Source: Algibacter lectus (GTDB lineage: Bacteria; Bacteroidota; Bacteroidia; Flavobacteriales; Flavobacteriaceae). From it: DNA of 64,000 nucleotides. Numbering within the stretch: position 1 is the first letter of the stretch; each line of letters begins with the position of its first letter. The position numbers and the translations under genes are program-made. The stretch spans positions 496,001 through 560,000 of the forward strand of contig NZ_FOLN01000001.1 of NCBI RefSeq assembly GCF_900112395.1, written 5' to 3'. The notes below the pieces were generated by a model that worked only from the letters and a program-made list of their open reading frames with translations, did not search any database and had not been told where the DNA came from. This document shows, piece by piece, positions 1-8,246 of this stretch.

Positions 1-87
1 TAACATGATGAATAATTCCTTTTAATTATAAAGTTTAAAAGAGAAAATATTAAACATTTCAATTAAAATTAGCACTCAAAACAATTT

Positions 88-1806
88 ATGTCTAAAAAAG
101 TAATTACTGAATACCCAACCACCTACGATGCCATTGTAATTGGCACAGGAATAAGCGGAGGTTGGGCTGCAAAAGAGCTTTGTGAGAATGGATTAAAAAC
201 GCTAGTCCTTGACCGAGGTAGAATGGTAAAACATATTGAAGACTACCCTACCATGCATTTAGACCCATGGGATTTAAAACACCGAGGTAAATTTACCGAT
301 GGTGATATAAAAGGACATACAAAAAACCGTAGAAGTGGTTTTATCAATCAATATTCAAAACATTGGTTTGCAAATTATGAGGAGCACCCGTATAATGAAT
401 CTAAAAAATTTGATTGGATAAGAGGCTACCATGTTGGTGGACGCTCCATTATGTGGGGTAAACAAAGTTACCGTTGGAGCGAAATGGATTTTGAAGCCAA
501 CAAAAAAGATGGACATGGTGTGGATTGGCCCATACGTTATAAAGATATTGAACCTTGGTACGACAAAGTTGAAAAATTCATAGGTGTTTCTGGTCAAAAT
601 TTAGGCTTATCGCATTTACCTGATGGAAAACTATCAGATCCTATGGAACTAAATTGTGTGGAGTTAGATTTACAAGAAAAATTAAAAGACGAATTTGATG
701 ATGATAGATTACTAACTATTGGTCGTGTGGCGCATTTAACAGGAAACGCTATGCATGAAGGCCGTTCAAACTGCCAATTTAGAGCACGCTGTGTTCGTGG
801 TTGTCCTTTTGGAGGTTACTTTAGTAGTAACTCTTCAACATTACCAGCAGCAGAACGCACAGGCAATATGCACTTGCGACCAGATTCTATAGCTTACGAA
901 ATTGCTTATGATGAAAAAACAGGATTAGCCTCGGGTGTAAAAGTTATTGACGCAAACACCAAAGAAAAAATATTTTTCAAAGCAGCTATTATTTTTAATT
1001 GTGCTTCTGCTATCGCTTCTACTAGTATTTTAATGCAATCTAAATCGAAACGATTCCCTAATGGCATGGGTAATGATAGTGGCGAACTTGGGCATAATCT
1101 TATGGATCATCATTATGCTATTGGAGCATCAGCAGAAGTTGAAGGTTTTGATGATAAATATTATAAAGGCAGACGTCCAAACGGATTTTACATCCCTCGA
1201 TTTAAAAATCTTGGAGATGACAAAACGAATACTAAAAACTATGTTCGTGGGTTTGGTTATCAAGGGGGCGCTAGTAGAACCAATTGGCAGCATGCTGTAG
1301 CAGAATTAAGCTATGGAAAAGCTCTAAAAGAAAAAGCTTTAAAACCAGGTCCATGGCGCATAGGCATGAGTGGATTTGGAGAATGCTTACCATATCATGA
1401 AAACAGAATGATACTAGATTACAATAAGCTAGATGAATGGGGCTTACCAACGATAACTTTTGATGCTGAAATAAAAGAAAACGAACGTAACATGCGAAAA
1501 GATATGAAAGCCCAAGCGGTTGCCATGTTAAAAGCTGCAGGTTATAAAAATGTGAGAGGTCATGAAGGAGAAGCTATTTTGGGCGCCTGCATTCATGAAA
1601 TGGGCACTGCTAGAATGGGAAAAGACCCTAAAACATCTGTTTTAAACAAGCATAATCAAATACATGCAGTACCAAATGTATATATGACTGATGGCGCTTG
1701 TATGACGTCATCTGCGTGTCAAAACCCATCACTAACTTATATGGCTTTAACGGCTAGAGCTGCGAACCATGCTGCAATCGAGTTCAAAAAAAATAAAAAC
1801 GCTTAA
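88..1806 (+). CDS. GMC-family FAD oxidoreductase
   Basis: Predicted FAD-dependent oxidoreductase of the glucose-methanol-choline family, 572 aa, normal length. The N-terminus carries the dinucleotide-binding glycine motif GTGISGG (about residues 19-25). The C-terminus has the family's active-site pair: His in CIHEMGTARMG and Asn in QNPSLTYMAL. No signal peptide is visible. The next gene, 4 bp downstream, encodes the small gluconate-2-dehydrogenase-type subunit with a Tat signal, so the large subunit may be exported by hitch-hiking on it; that is inference. With the DUF1080 and Gfo/Idh/MocA genes downstream, it plausibly oxidises a sugar or glycoside hydroxyl, perhaps at C3. Exact substrate unknown. 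Confidence 0.9.
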   Translation: MSKKVITEYPTTYDAIVIGTGISGGWAAKELCENGLKTLVLDRGRMVKHIEDYPTMHLDPWDLKHRGKFTDGDIKGHTKNRRSGFINQYSKHWFANYEEHPYNESKKFDWIRGYHVGGRSIMWGKQSYRWSEMDFEANKKDGHGVDWPIRYKDIEPWYDKVEKFIGVSGQNLGLSHLPDGKLSDPMELNCVELDLQEKLKDEFDDDRLLTIGRVAHLTGNAMHEGRSNCQFRARCVRGCPFGGYFSSNSSTLPAAERTGNMHLRPDSIAYEIAYDEKTGLASGVKVIDANTKEKIFFKAAIIFNCASAIASTSILMQSKSKRFPNGMGNDSGELGHNLMDHHYAIGASAEVEGFDDKYYKGRRPNGFYIPRFKNLGDDKTNTKNYVRGFGYQGGASRTNWQHAVAELSYGKALKEKALKPGPWRIGMSGFGECLPYHENRMILDYNKLDEWGLPTITFDAEIKENERNMRKDMKAQAVAMLKAAGYKNVRGHEGEAILGACIHEMGTARMGKDPKTSVLNKHNQIHAVPNVYMTDGACMTSSACQNPSLTYMALTARAANHAAIEFKKNKNA

Positions 1807-1810
1807 GATC

Positions 1811-2440
1811 ATGAACAGAAGAACAGCTTTAAAAAATTTAACCATGAGTTTGGGCTACACCGTGGCAGCACCAACTATTTTTAATATGTTATCTGCTTGC
1901 ACCGCCGAAGCTGACACTTGGTCTCCTCTATTTTTATCTTCTGAAGAAAAACATATGGTAACCCAGTTGGTAGATATTATTTTACCAGCTTCTGATACGC
2001 CTGGTGCTTTAGATGTTAATGTGCCTCAATTTTTAGATATGATGTATCAAGACATTGAGATAAAAGAAAATCAAGACCAATTTAAAAAAGGAGCTTCAAT
2101 TTTTTCTAAAAAATTTAAAACTCAGTTTGGTTCTGAAGTTGCAAAAGGCGACAAAGAACAGTTTGAAACGCTTTTAGCATCTTACTTCGACATTTCTGAT
2201 GAAGAAACTGCAACTGTTTTTAAAGAACAAAGACTTCCTATTGAAAAATTGACAAATCCAAAAATAGAAAACCGTGCCTTATATAAGTTTTTGATATCTG
2301 TGAGAACATATACTTTATTTGGATATTTTACGTCCGAAAAAGTTGGCGAAACGGTGTTAAATTACGATCCAGTTCCTGGAGTTCACATAAGCTGTATGCC
2401 TTTAGAAGATGTGCTTAATGGAAGAGCTTGGTCGCTTTAA
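1811..2440 (+). CDS. Gluconate 2-dehydrogenase subunit 3-family protein (Tat signal)
   Basis: Small subunit companion of the GMC oxidoreductase, 209 aa. I start it at MNRRTALK because this begins a twin-arginine signal (RRTALK followed by a hydrophobic stretch) ending in a possible lipobox (MLSAC). An upstream ATG at 1769 overlaps the preceding gene and would bury the signal. The rest has the helical pattern of the Gluconate_2-dh3 family, including the region around LVDIILPASDTPGA typical of these subunits. Probable role: export and membrane attachment of the GMC partner and electron passage to the respiratory chain. Translational coupling with the upstream gene is likely (4-bp gap). Confidence 0.85.
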   Translation: MNRRTALKNLTMSLGYTVAAPTIFNMLSACTAEADTWSPLFLSSEEKHMVTQLVDIILPASDTPGALDVNVPQFLDMMYQDIEIKENQDQFKKGASIFSKKFKTQFGSEVAKGDKEQFETLLASYFDISDEETATVFKEQRLPIEKLTNPKIENRALYKFLISVRTYTLFGYFTSEKVGETVLNYDPVPGVHISCMPLEDVLNGRAWSL

Positions 2441-2587
2441 TTCGAAATTAATTATTAGAAATAATAGAAAATCCTACTTCTTTAAATAATTCATTTCCAC
2501 AGATTCGACAGGATAATTATTTTAATAAAGCTGTTTATTTTTACAATTAGGAAGACCATTGTCTTCTCATAAAAAAAATAGCTTAAA

Positions 2588-4132
2588 ATGAAAAAAGTTT
2601 CAGTAGTAATTATCCTCTTATTTATAGGAGATTTTGGATACGCGCAAGACTTTAAAATCATTAATAATAATCTCGATAAACGAAGAGATATTACGCATAG
2701 TATTAACGCTAATGGGTTCATCATTGGTATCAACAGTTTTGGTGGCGGCTATATCACAGGAATTACAATCCCAGGACTTGGAAATATCATGGGCGTGCAA
2801 GCGCAAAAATACGGTCGTGGAGGACAATCTTCCATTCGTGATCTGGGAAGAGGTGGTCAATACAATCCAACCCAAGCAGGTTTTAGTGACAATTCAGGAA
2901 CCGAATGCATTATTACAACGGTATCAAGTAGTAAATTGGTAATTCCCAGTAGAGGCTGTGCTTTGTATAATGGAGATGGCCATTTTGACTTCACACAATG
3001 GGAAAATATTACACCTGATCATCCTAACATTGTTGATGGTGGAAATACAGATCAAGATGGTCTTAACGAATCTAGCCTCTCTGTTACCATTGATGGCCAA
3101 GTTTTCACAAATCAATCAGCCGAAGTACATAGTGATTTTGATTTCTATGGAGAATATGAAGACTATACAACTATCGCAGGCGTTTCTGCACCAGCTATTC
3201 GTCATTATTTTGAATATCGTTTTGTAAGATCTTCTACCGAGCCAAAAGCGGCAATGAAACAATTTAATGAGGTCGCTCTAAAAGTAGTAGGCGAATGGAA
3301 TGACGATAAGTTTTTAGCAGATATTTCTGTTGTTAATCCAGTTGGAATTTATCCTGGTGATATTGATAATTTAAATAGTATTTCGCTTTCTTGGAGTATA
3401 AGAAGCGATGTTGCTATTTGGGATCCAGGATATAGATACAAACAAACACAAGCTGGTGTTTGGGAAGTTGAGGAACGTACAAGAGTGAATAGAGAATATA
3501 TAGAAGATTATAAGCTTAACTTCATTATTGCCGATTCTAATGATGAAAACACAGGAAAAGCTTTGGGGTTTTACTTGCCAAATTCTGAAATTAACACCAA
3601 TAATATTGTGGGCATTAATGAAAGCGACAATACAATTGCTTATACCGACAACAGAACAAGTAGCAGCTTTTTTAATGACCAACCTAGAAGAACACCAACA
3701 ATGGCATGGATTGGCTTTAGAAGTGAATTAAACGGCTTGATTAACAGGTCAAAACTAACAGGAGCCTATGACGGAATTTATGAAAAGGTTCGCCAAGAAG
3801 TTATAATGGTACAAGGTACGCCTGCTCAAATAAAAACCGCCTTTGCACAACTTGATTCTTACTATAACAATTTACTTTCCACTTCTGATTTTAATATTAC
3901 AAACCAAGGGACTTTTCAACTTTTTCCTAATCCGACTAAAGATAGTATAAACATTATATTAGACAGTTTTAAAACAGATTCTAAAATCAGAATTTATAAT
4001 ACACTTGGTTCCCTTGTTTACTCATCAAAAGAAATTGTTAAAGAAATATCAATCCCAACAGCTAAAATTGGAACTAAAGGTACGTACTTAATAAAAATAG
4101 ATGGGATAACTAAAAAACTGATTATAGAATAA
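2588..4132 (+). CDS. Uncharacterised secreted protein with T9SS C-terminal sorting domain
   Basis: 514 aa. A signal peptide (MKKVSVVIILLFIGDFGYAQ) is followed by about 400 residues rich in Gly, Asn, Asp and aromatic residues, probably beta-structured. The last 75 residues form a type A T9SS sorting domain (begins FQLFPNPTKDS, ends in a short Lys-Lys-Leu-Ile-Ile-Glu tail). The protein should therefore be exported and either surface-attached or released. I do not recognise the central domain. Its place between a GMC oxidoreductase pair and a DUF1080 gene in a polysaccharide locus makes a polysaccharide-binding or -cleaving role plausible, but no catalytic motif can be named. Confidence 0.85.
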   Translation: MKKVSVVIILLFIGDFGYAQDFKIINNNLDKRRDITHSINANGFIIGINSFGGGYITGITIPGLGNIMGVQAQKYGRGGQSSIRDLGRGGQYNPTQAGFSDNSGTECIITTVSSSKLVIPSRGCALYNGDGHFDFTQWENITPDHPNIVDGGNTDQDGLNESSLSVTIDGQVFTNQSAEVHSDFDFYGEYEDYTTIAGVSAPAIRHYFEYRFVRSSTEPKAAMKQFNEVALKVVGEWNDDKFLADISVVNPVGIYPGDIDNLNSISLSWSIRSDVAIWDPGYRYKQTQAGVWEVEERTRVNREYIEDYKLNFIIADSNDENTGKALGFYLPNSEINTNNIVGINESDNTIAYTDNRTSSSFFNDQPRRTPTMAWIGFRSELNGLINRSKLTGAYDGIYEKVRQEVIMVQGTPAQIKTAFAQLDSYYNNLLSTSDFNITNQGTFQLFPNPTKDSINIILDSFKTDSKIRIYNTLGSLVYSSKEIVKEISIPTAKIGTKGTYLIKIDGITKKLIIE

Positions 4133-4168
4133 TCGCCATTAAACCTATAAACCAAAAACAAGCTTTAT

Positions 4169-5548
4169 ATGAAACTAAATACTTTCAAATTTATAAATCT
4201 AGTAGTAGTCGTTTTTACTACCATTTCATTTTCCGGTTGTTCGCAAGAAAAAAAAGATAATATCCCTTGGAAATTATTGATAGATGGAAATACCACAAAC
4301 GGATGGAATATAAAAGGCGGAAAAGCTACTTATAGCGTTGCTGATGGTATTATAACTGGGAAAACTGTAAATAACACGCCTAATACTTTTCTAACCACAA
4401 ATGAGCACTATGGTAACTTTATATTAGAATTAGAATATAAAGTAGACCCAAGTATGAATTCGGGAATTCAAATACGAAGTAATAGTTTTCCTTATTATAG
4501 AAACGGACAAGTACATGGGTATCAAATAGAAATTGATCCATCAAAACGTGCGTGGAGTGCTGGTATTTATGATGAAGGAAGAAGACGATGGTTAAACCCT
4601 TTAAAAGATAATGTAAACGCCCAAAAAGCGTTTAAACAAAATGATTGGAATCATTACCGTATTGAAGCTATTGGCGATACAATTAAAACTTGGATTAACA
4701 ACGTTCCTGCCTCTTATCTTATAGATGATAAAACAGCTTCTGGTTTTATTGGTTTACAAGTTCATAGAATTCGTCCTCCACAAAAAGAAGGCACAACTAT
4801 CTCATGGAAAAATATAAAAATCCTAACAGAAGATTTATATAAATATTCTAAAAAAACACCTTTAAAACCAATAATTACAAAAAACCAATTAACCATATAC
4901 GAAGGGGAATCAGGTTGGAAAATGCTATGGGATGGAAAAACCACAAAGGGCTGGCGTGGTGCTAAACTAGATAGTTTTCCAAAACAAGGTTGGGAGATTA
5001 TAGATGGCGAATTAATTGTACTTTCATCTGGTGGTGCTGAATCTGCTGCTGGTGGCGATATTGTTACTGAAGAATTATACGGAGATTTTGAATTAAAAGT
5101 CGATTTCAAACTAACTAAAGGCGCTAATAGTGGTATTAAATATTATGTAGACACCAATATTAATAAAGGCCCAGGATCTTCAATAGGATTAGAATATCAA
5201 ATATTAGACGATGCCGTTCATCCTGATGCTAAATTAGGAAGCCATGAACGTAGTAGAACGGCTTGCTCGCTTTACGATTTAATTGAAGCTAATCCAAAGA
5301 AACCAATGCATGCTATTGGCGAATGGAATACGGCGCACATCATCTCAAAAAATAACCATGTAGAACACTGGTTAAATGGTATGAAAGTTTTAGAATATAA
5401 CCGTGGAAGCAAAGCATTCTTAAAATTGGTTGCTGAAAGTAAATATGCAAAGTGGCCAGGTTTTGGTGTACTTGAAAAAGGGCAAGTTTTATTGCAAGAT
5501 CATGGCGATCGTGTTGCCTTCAAAAACATAAAAATTAAATCACTTTAA
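4169..5548 (+). CDS. Tandem DUF1080 lipoprotein (3-keto-glycoside hydrolase-like)
   Basis: 459-aa lipoprotein: hydrophobic leader with lipobox FSGC (about residue 24). It carries two copies of the DUF1080 concanavalin-like domain, about residues 32-220 and 248-457. Each opens with a W-x-x-L-(I/W)-D-G-x-T-T-x-GW pattern (WKLLIDGNTTNGW and WKMLWDGKTTKGW), which shows the internal duplication. DUF1080 proteins are known as 3-keto-disaccharide hydrolases or lyases and are often encoded beside Gfo/Idh/MocA oxidoreductases, as here (4 bp to the next gene). Probable role: periplasmic or surface cleavage of an oxidised glycoside. Whether both copies are active cannot be seen. Confidence 0.85.
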   Translation: MKLNTFKFINLVVVVFTTISFSGCSQEKKDNIPWKLLIDGNTTNGWNIKGGKATYSVADGIITGKTVNNTPNTFLTTNEHYGNFILELEYKVDPSMNSGIQIRSNSFPYYRNGQVHGYQIEIDPSKRAWSAGIYDEGRRRWLNPLKDNVNAQKAFKQNDWNHYRIEAIGDTIKTWINNVPASYLIDDKTASGFIGLQVHRIRPPQKEGTTISWKNIKILTEDLYKYSKKTPLKPIITKNQLTIYEGESGWKMLWDGKTTKGWRGAKLDSFPKQGWEIIDGELIVLSSGGAESAAGGDIVTEELYGDFELKVDFKLTKGANSGIKYYVDTNINKGPGSSIGLEYQILDDAVHPDAKLGSHERSRTACSLYDLIEANPKKPMHAIGEWNTAHIISKNNHVEHWLNGMKVLEYNRGSKAFLKLVAESKYAKWPGFGVLEKGQVLLQDHGDRVAFKNIKIKSL

Positions 5549-5552
5549 ACCT

Positions 5553-6893
5553 ATGTCGTCAAGAAGAAATTTTATTAAAAAAACAACATTGGCTGGTGCT
5601 GCCGTAACTATAGGTAGTTCAGCAATGGCTATGTCTGCTAAAAGTTACAATAACATTATGGGTTCTAACGAACGCATAAATGTTGCCATTGCAGGTTTAG
5701 GACGTAGAATGGGTGGTTTTAAACAACCCATAGCTTTAAAAGATAGCAATGCGAAATTATTGTATTTATGTGATGTTATGGAAAGTCAACGTATTAAAGG
5801 CTTAAAAGCATTTAGAGCTCATATCGATTACAATCCTAAATTAGAAAATAACATTAGAAAAGTATTAGATGATAAATATGTGGATGTTTTAATTAACGCC
5901 ACACCAGACCATTGGCATACTCCAGGTTCTATAATGGCTATGCAGGCAGGTAAACATGTTTACGTTGAAAAACCTTGTAGCCATAATATGAATGAGAATG
6001 AACAACTAGTAAAAGCCTCAAAACATTTTAATAAAGTGGTTCAAATGGGGAATCAACAACGTTCTTCAGGTCATACTATCGAAATTATAAAAGAAATTCA
6101 CAATGGAATTATAGGGAAACCATATAAAGCTGTAGCCTTTTATAATAATGGACGCGGCGAAGTGCCATTACAAAAAAGCGCAGCAATTCCTGATGGTTTA
6201 GATTGGGATTTGTGGCAAGGTCCAGCACCAAGACGTGATTATACTTCTGAAACATGGGATTACAATTGGCATTGGTATGGTTGGGAATATGGCACAGCCG
6301 AAGCTGGAAATAATGGGACACATGAATTGGATGTAGCACGATGGGCATTACAAGTAGATTTTCCGCAGCAAGTTTATGTTGAAGCTGAAAAACGTCAATT
6401 TCAAGATGATGGTTGGGAAATGTATGATGATATGGAAGCTACTTTTAAATTTAGCGATAATAGAGTCATTAAATGGGATGGTAAATCTCGAAACAGCTAT
6501 AGCACTTACGGAAAAGGTAGAGGTACTATAATCTACGGAACTGAGGGTTCTGTACTTGTTGATAGGAGTAAATACGTGTTGTTTAATCGCGCAGGGAAAT
6601 TAATAAAAGAATTTAACTCAGAATCAACTGAATCTGGAACTGCTCTAGGAGGAGGTGGGAGTACAACAACCAAACATGTTCAAAATCTTTTTGATACCAT
6701 ACGTGGAAAAGCTAAATTGACTGCACCAATTGATGATGCTAGCAAAAGTATGGCTATGGTGCATTATGCTAACGTCGCATACAGAATAAATAAAGGTTTC
6801 GATATTGATGATAAAACAGGAACGATGTACGATAGAGAAGCTATGGCTTTATGGAGTAGAACTTATGAACCAGGTTGGGATATCAAATTTTAA
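5553..6893 (+). CDS. Tat-exported Gfo/Idh/MocA family oxidoreductase
   Basis: 446 aa. The N-terminus is a Tat signal (SRRNFIKK, then an Ala-rich hydrophobic stretch). The NAD(P)-binding Rossmann motif is VAIAGLGRRMGG (about residues 44-55). The EKP motif that carries the catalytic lysine is at about 139-141, and a GTHELDVARW segment contributes substrate/active-site residues. Exported members of this family retain a tightly bound nucleotide and act on glycosides in a redox or elimination-hydrolysis cycle. It follows the DUF1080 gene by 4 bp, so the two are probably cotranslated. Likely role: oxidation or reduction at a sugar carbon in the same pathway; substrate not determinable. Confidence 0.88.
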   Translation: MSSRRNFIKKTTLAGAAVTIGSSAMAMSAKSYNNIMGSNERINVAIAGLGRRMGGFKQPIALKDSNAKLLYLCDVMESQRIKGLKAFRAHIDYNPKLENNIRKVLDDKYVDVLINATPDHWHTPGSIMAMQAGKHVYVEKPCSHNMNENEQLVKASKHFNKVVQMGNQQRSSGHTIEIIKEIHNGIIGKPYKAVAFYNNGRGEVPLQKSAAIPDGLDWDLWQGPAPRRDYTSETWDYNWHWYGWEYGTAEAGNNGTHELDVARWALQVDFPQQVYVEAEKRQFQDDGWEMYDDMEATFKFSDNRVIKWDGKSRNSYSTYGKGRGTIIYGTEGSVLVDRSKYVLFNRAGKLIKEFNSESTESGTALGGGGSTTTKHVQNLFDTIRGKAKLTAPIDDASKSMAMVHYANVAYRINKGFDIDDKTGTMYDREAMALWSRTYEPGWDIKF

Positions 6894-6908
6894 CATATTT
6901 TTCAAAAA

Positions 6909-8111
6909 ATGGATAGGCGTAAATTTTTAAGACAAGGAGGTGCTGCATCTGCGGCCTTAGCAACAAGTACTTCGGTTTTAGCTAACGTTGGTTTTAATTT
7001 CAATTCTAGTAAAACCATTAATATAGGTGTTATTGGAACTGGAGACAGAGGTTCTGGATTAATTCCTTTTATTAATGAAATTGAACATTTAAATGTTTAT
7101 GCCTGTTGTGATGTTATCCCATTTCGGCTTGAAAAAGGATTGGCACGTACCAAAGGAAAAGCCAAAGGATATATTAATTACAAAGATCTATTAAACGATA
7201 AAGCCATTGATGCTGTAGTTATTGCCACAACATTTAGTGAGCATTCTAAAATCGCTATGGATGCTGTAGATGCAGGCAAACATGTGTATTGTGAAAAAAC
7301 TTTAGCAAAAGGTTATCAAGGTATTCATGATTTAGTGGCTAAAGTTAAACAGTCAAATATTATATTTCAAACAGGACATCAATATCACAGTTCTAGATTA
7401 TATACCCATGTGGTCAAACTTATAAAAGAAGGTAAAGTTGGAAATATTTCAGCCTTTGAGTGCCAATGGAATAGACATTCTACTTGGAGAAGACCTGTCC
7501 CCGACCCTAGTTTAGAAAAAGCAATAAATTGGCGCATGTACAGAGAAACTTCAGGTGGACTTATAGCTGAATTATGTTCTCATCAAATCGATTTTGTTAA
7601 TACTGTTTTGGAAGAAAACCCATTACAGGTAATGGGTATTGGTGGTATTGATTATTATAAAGACGGACGTGAAACTTTCGATAACATCCATTTAATTTAT
7701 ACCTACCCAAATGGTATTGAGGCAAAATTTTCATGTATTTTAAATAATGCTAAAGATGGCTATCAAATTAAAGTTATTGGAGATAAAGGTACGCTTATTA
7801 TAACAACAAGTTCTGCTAAATTTTATCCTGAAAGTAAGAAAAAAGCAAAAGCTTCCAAACTTCAAGATGTTGATGGTGTTTCTGGTGCAACATGGCAAGC
7901 AGATGACAAAGGCTATGGAGAACCTATTAATATCTCACACCAAAACCCCAGCAAACAAGCGCTTACAGATTTTAGAAATAGTATCTTAGATAACAAAGAA
8001 CCCGTTTCCAACATCATAACTGGATCAAAAGCAGCAATTTGTGTTCAAATGGGATTAGATGCTATGTATAACAATGAAATTGTATTAAGCGATTCTAAAT
8101 TTGAAATGTAG
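6909..8111 (+). CDS. Second Tat-exported Gfo/Idh/MocA family oxidoreductase
   Basis: 400 aa, 15 bp after the previous gene. Tat signal (DRRKFLRQ followed by an Ala/Ser stretch ending STSVLA). Rossmann motif IGVIGTGDRGSG at about residues 39-50. The usual EKP triplet is EKT here (GKHVYCEKTLAKG), so the catalytic Lys is kept but the Pro is not. It also has the QYHSSRLY segment and ELCSHQIDFVN, typical of exported glycoside-acting members. Only distantly similar to its neighbour, so this is an old duplication or a functional pair rather than a recent copy. Confidence 0.87.
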   Translation: MDRRKFLRQGGAASAALATSTSVLANVGFNFNSSKTINIGVIGTGDRGSGLIPFINEIEHLNVYACCDVIPFRLEKGLARTKGKAKGYINYKDLLNDKAIDAVVIATTFSEHSKIAMDAVDAGKHVYCEKTLAKGYQGIHDLVAKVKQSNIIFQTGHQYHSSRLYTHVVKLIKEGKVGNISAFECQWNRHSTWRRPVPDPSLEKAINWRMYRETSGGLIAELCSHQIDFVNTVLEENPLQVMGIGGIDYYKDGRETFDNIHLIYTYPNGIEAKFSCILNNAKDGYQIKVIGDKGTLIITTSSAKFYPESKKKAKASKLQDVDGVSGATWQADDKGYGEPINISHQNPSKQALTDFRNSILDNKEPVSNIITGSKAAICVQMGLDAMYNNEIVLSDSKFEM

Positions 8112-8246
8112 TTTTCACGAAATCCTTCGCTTAAATTTTAATTAATTGTTAATACAGCAAAATAGCATTTGATATGCTAACTTTTGTATTGTATATTACT
8201 TATCTGCTCCTATCATAATAAACGTGGAAGAAGTATAAAACACGTA

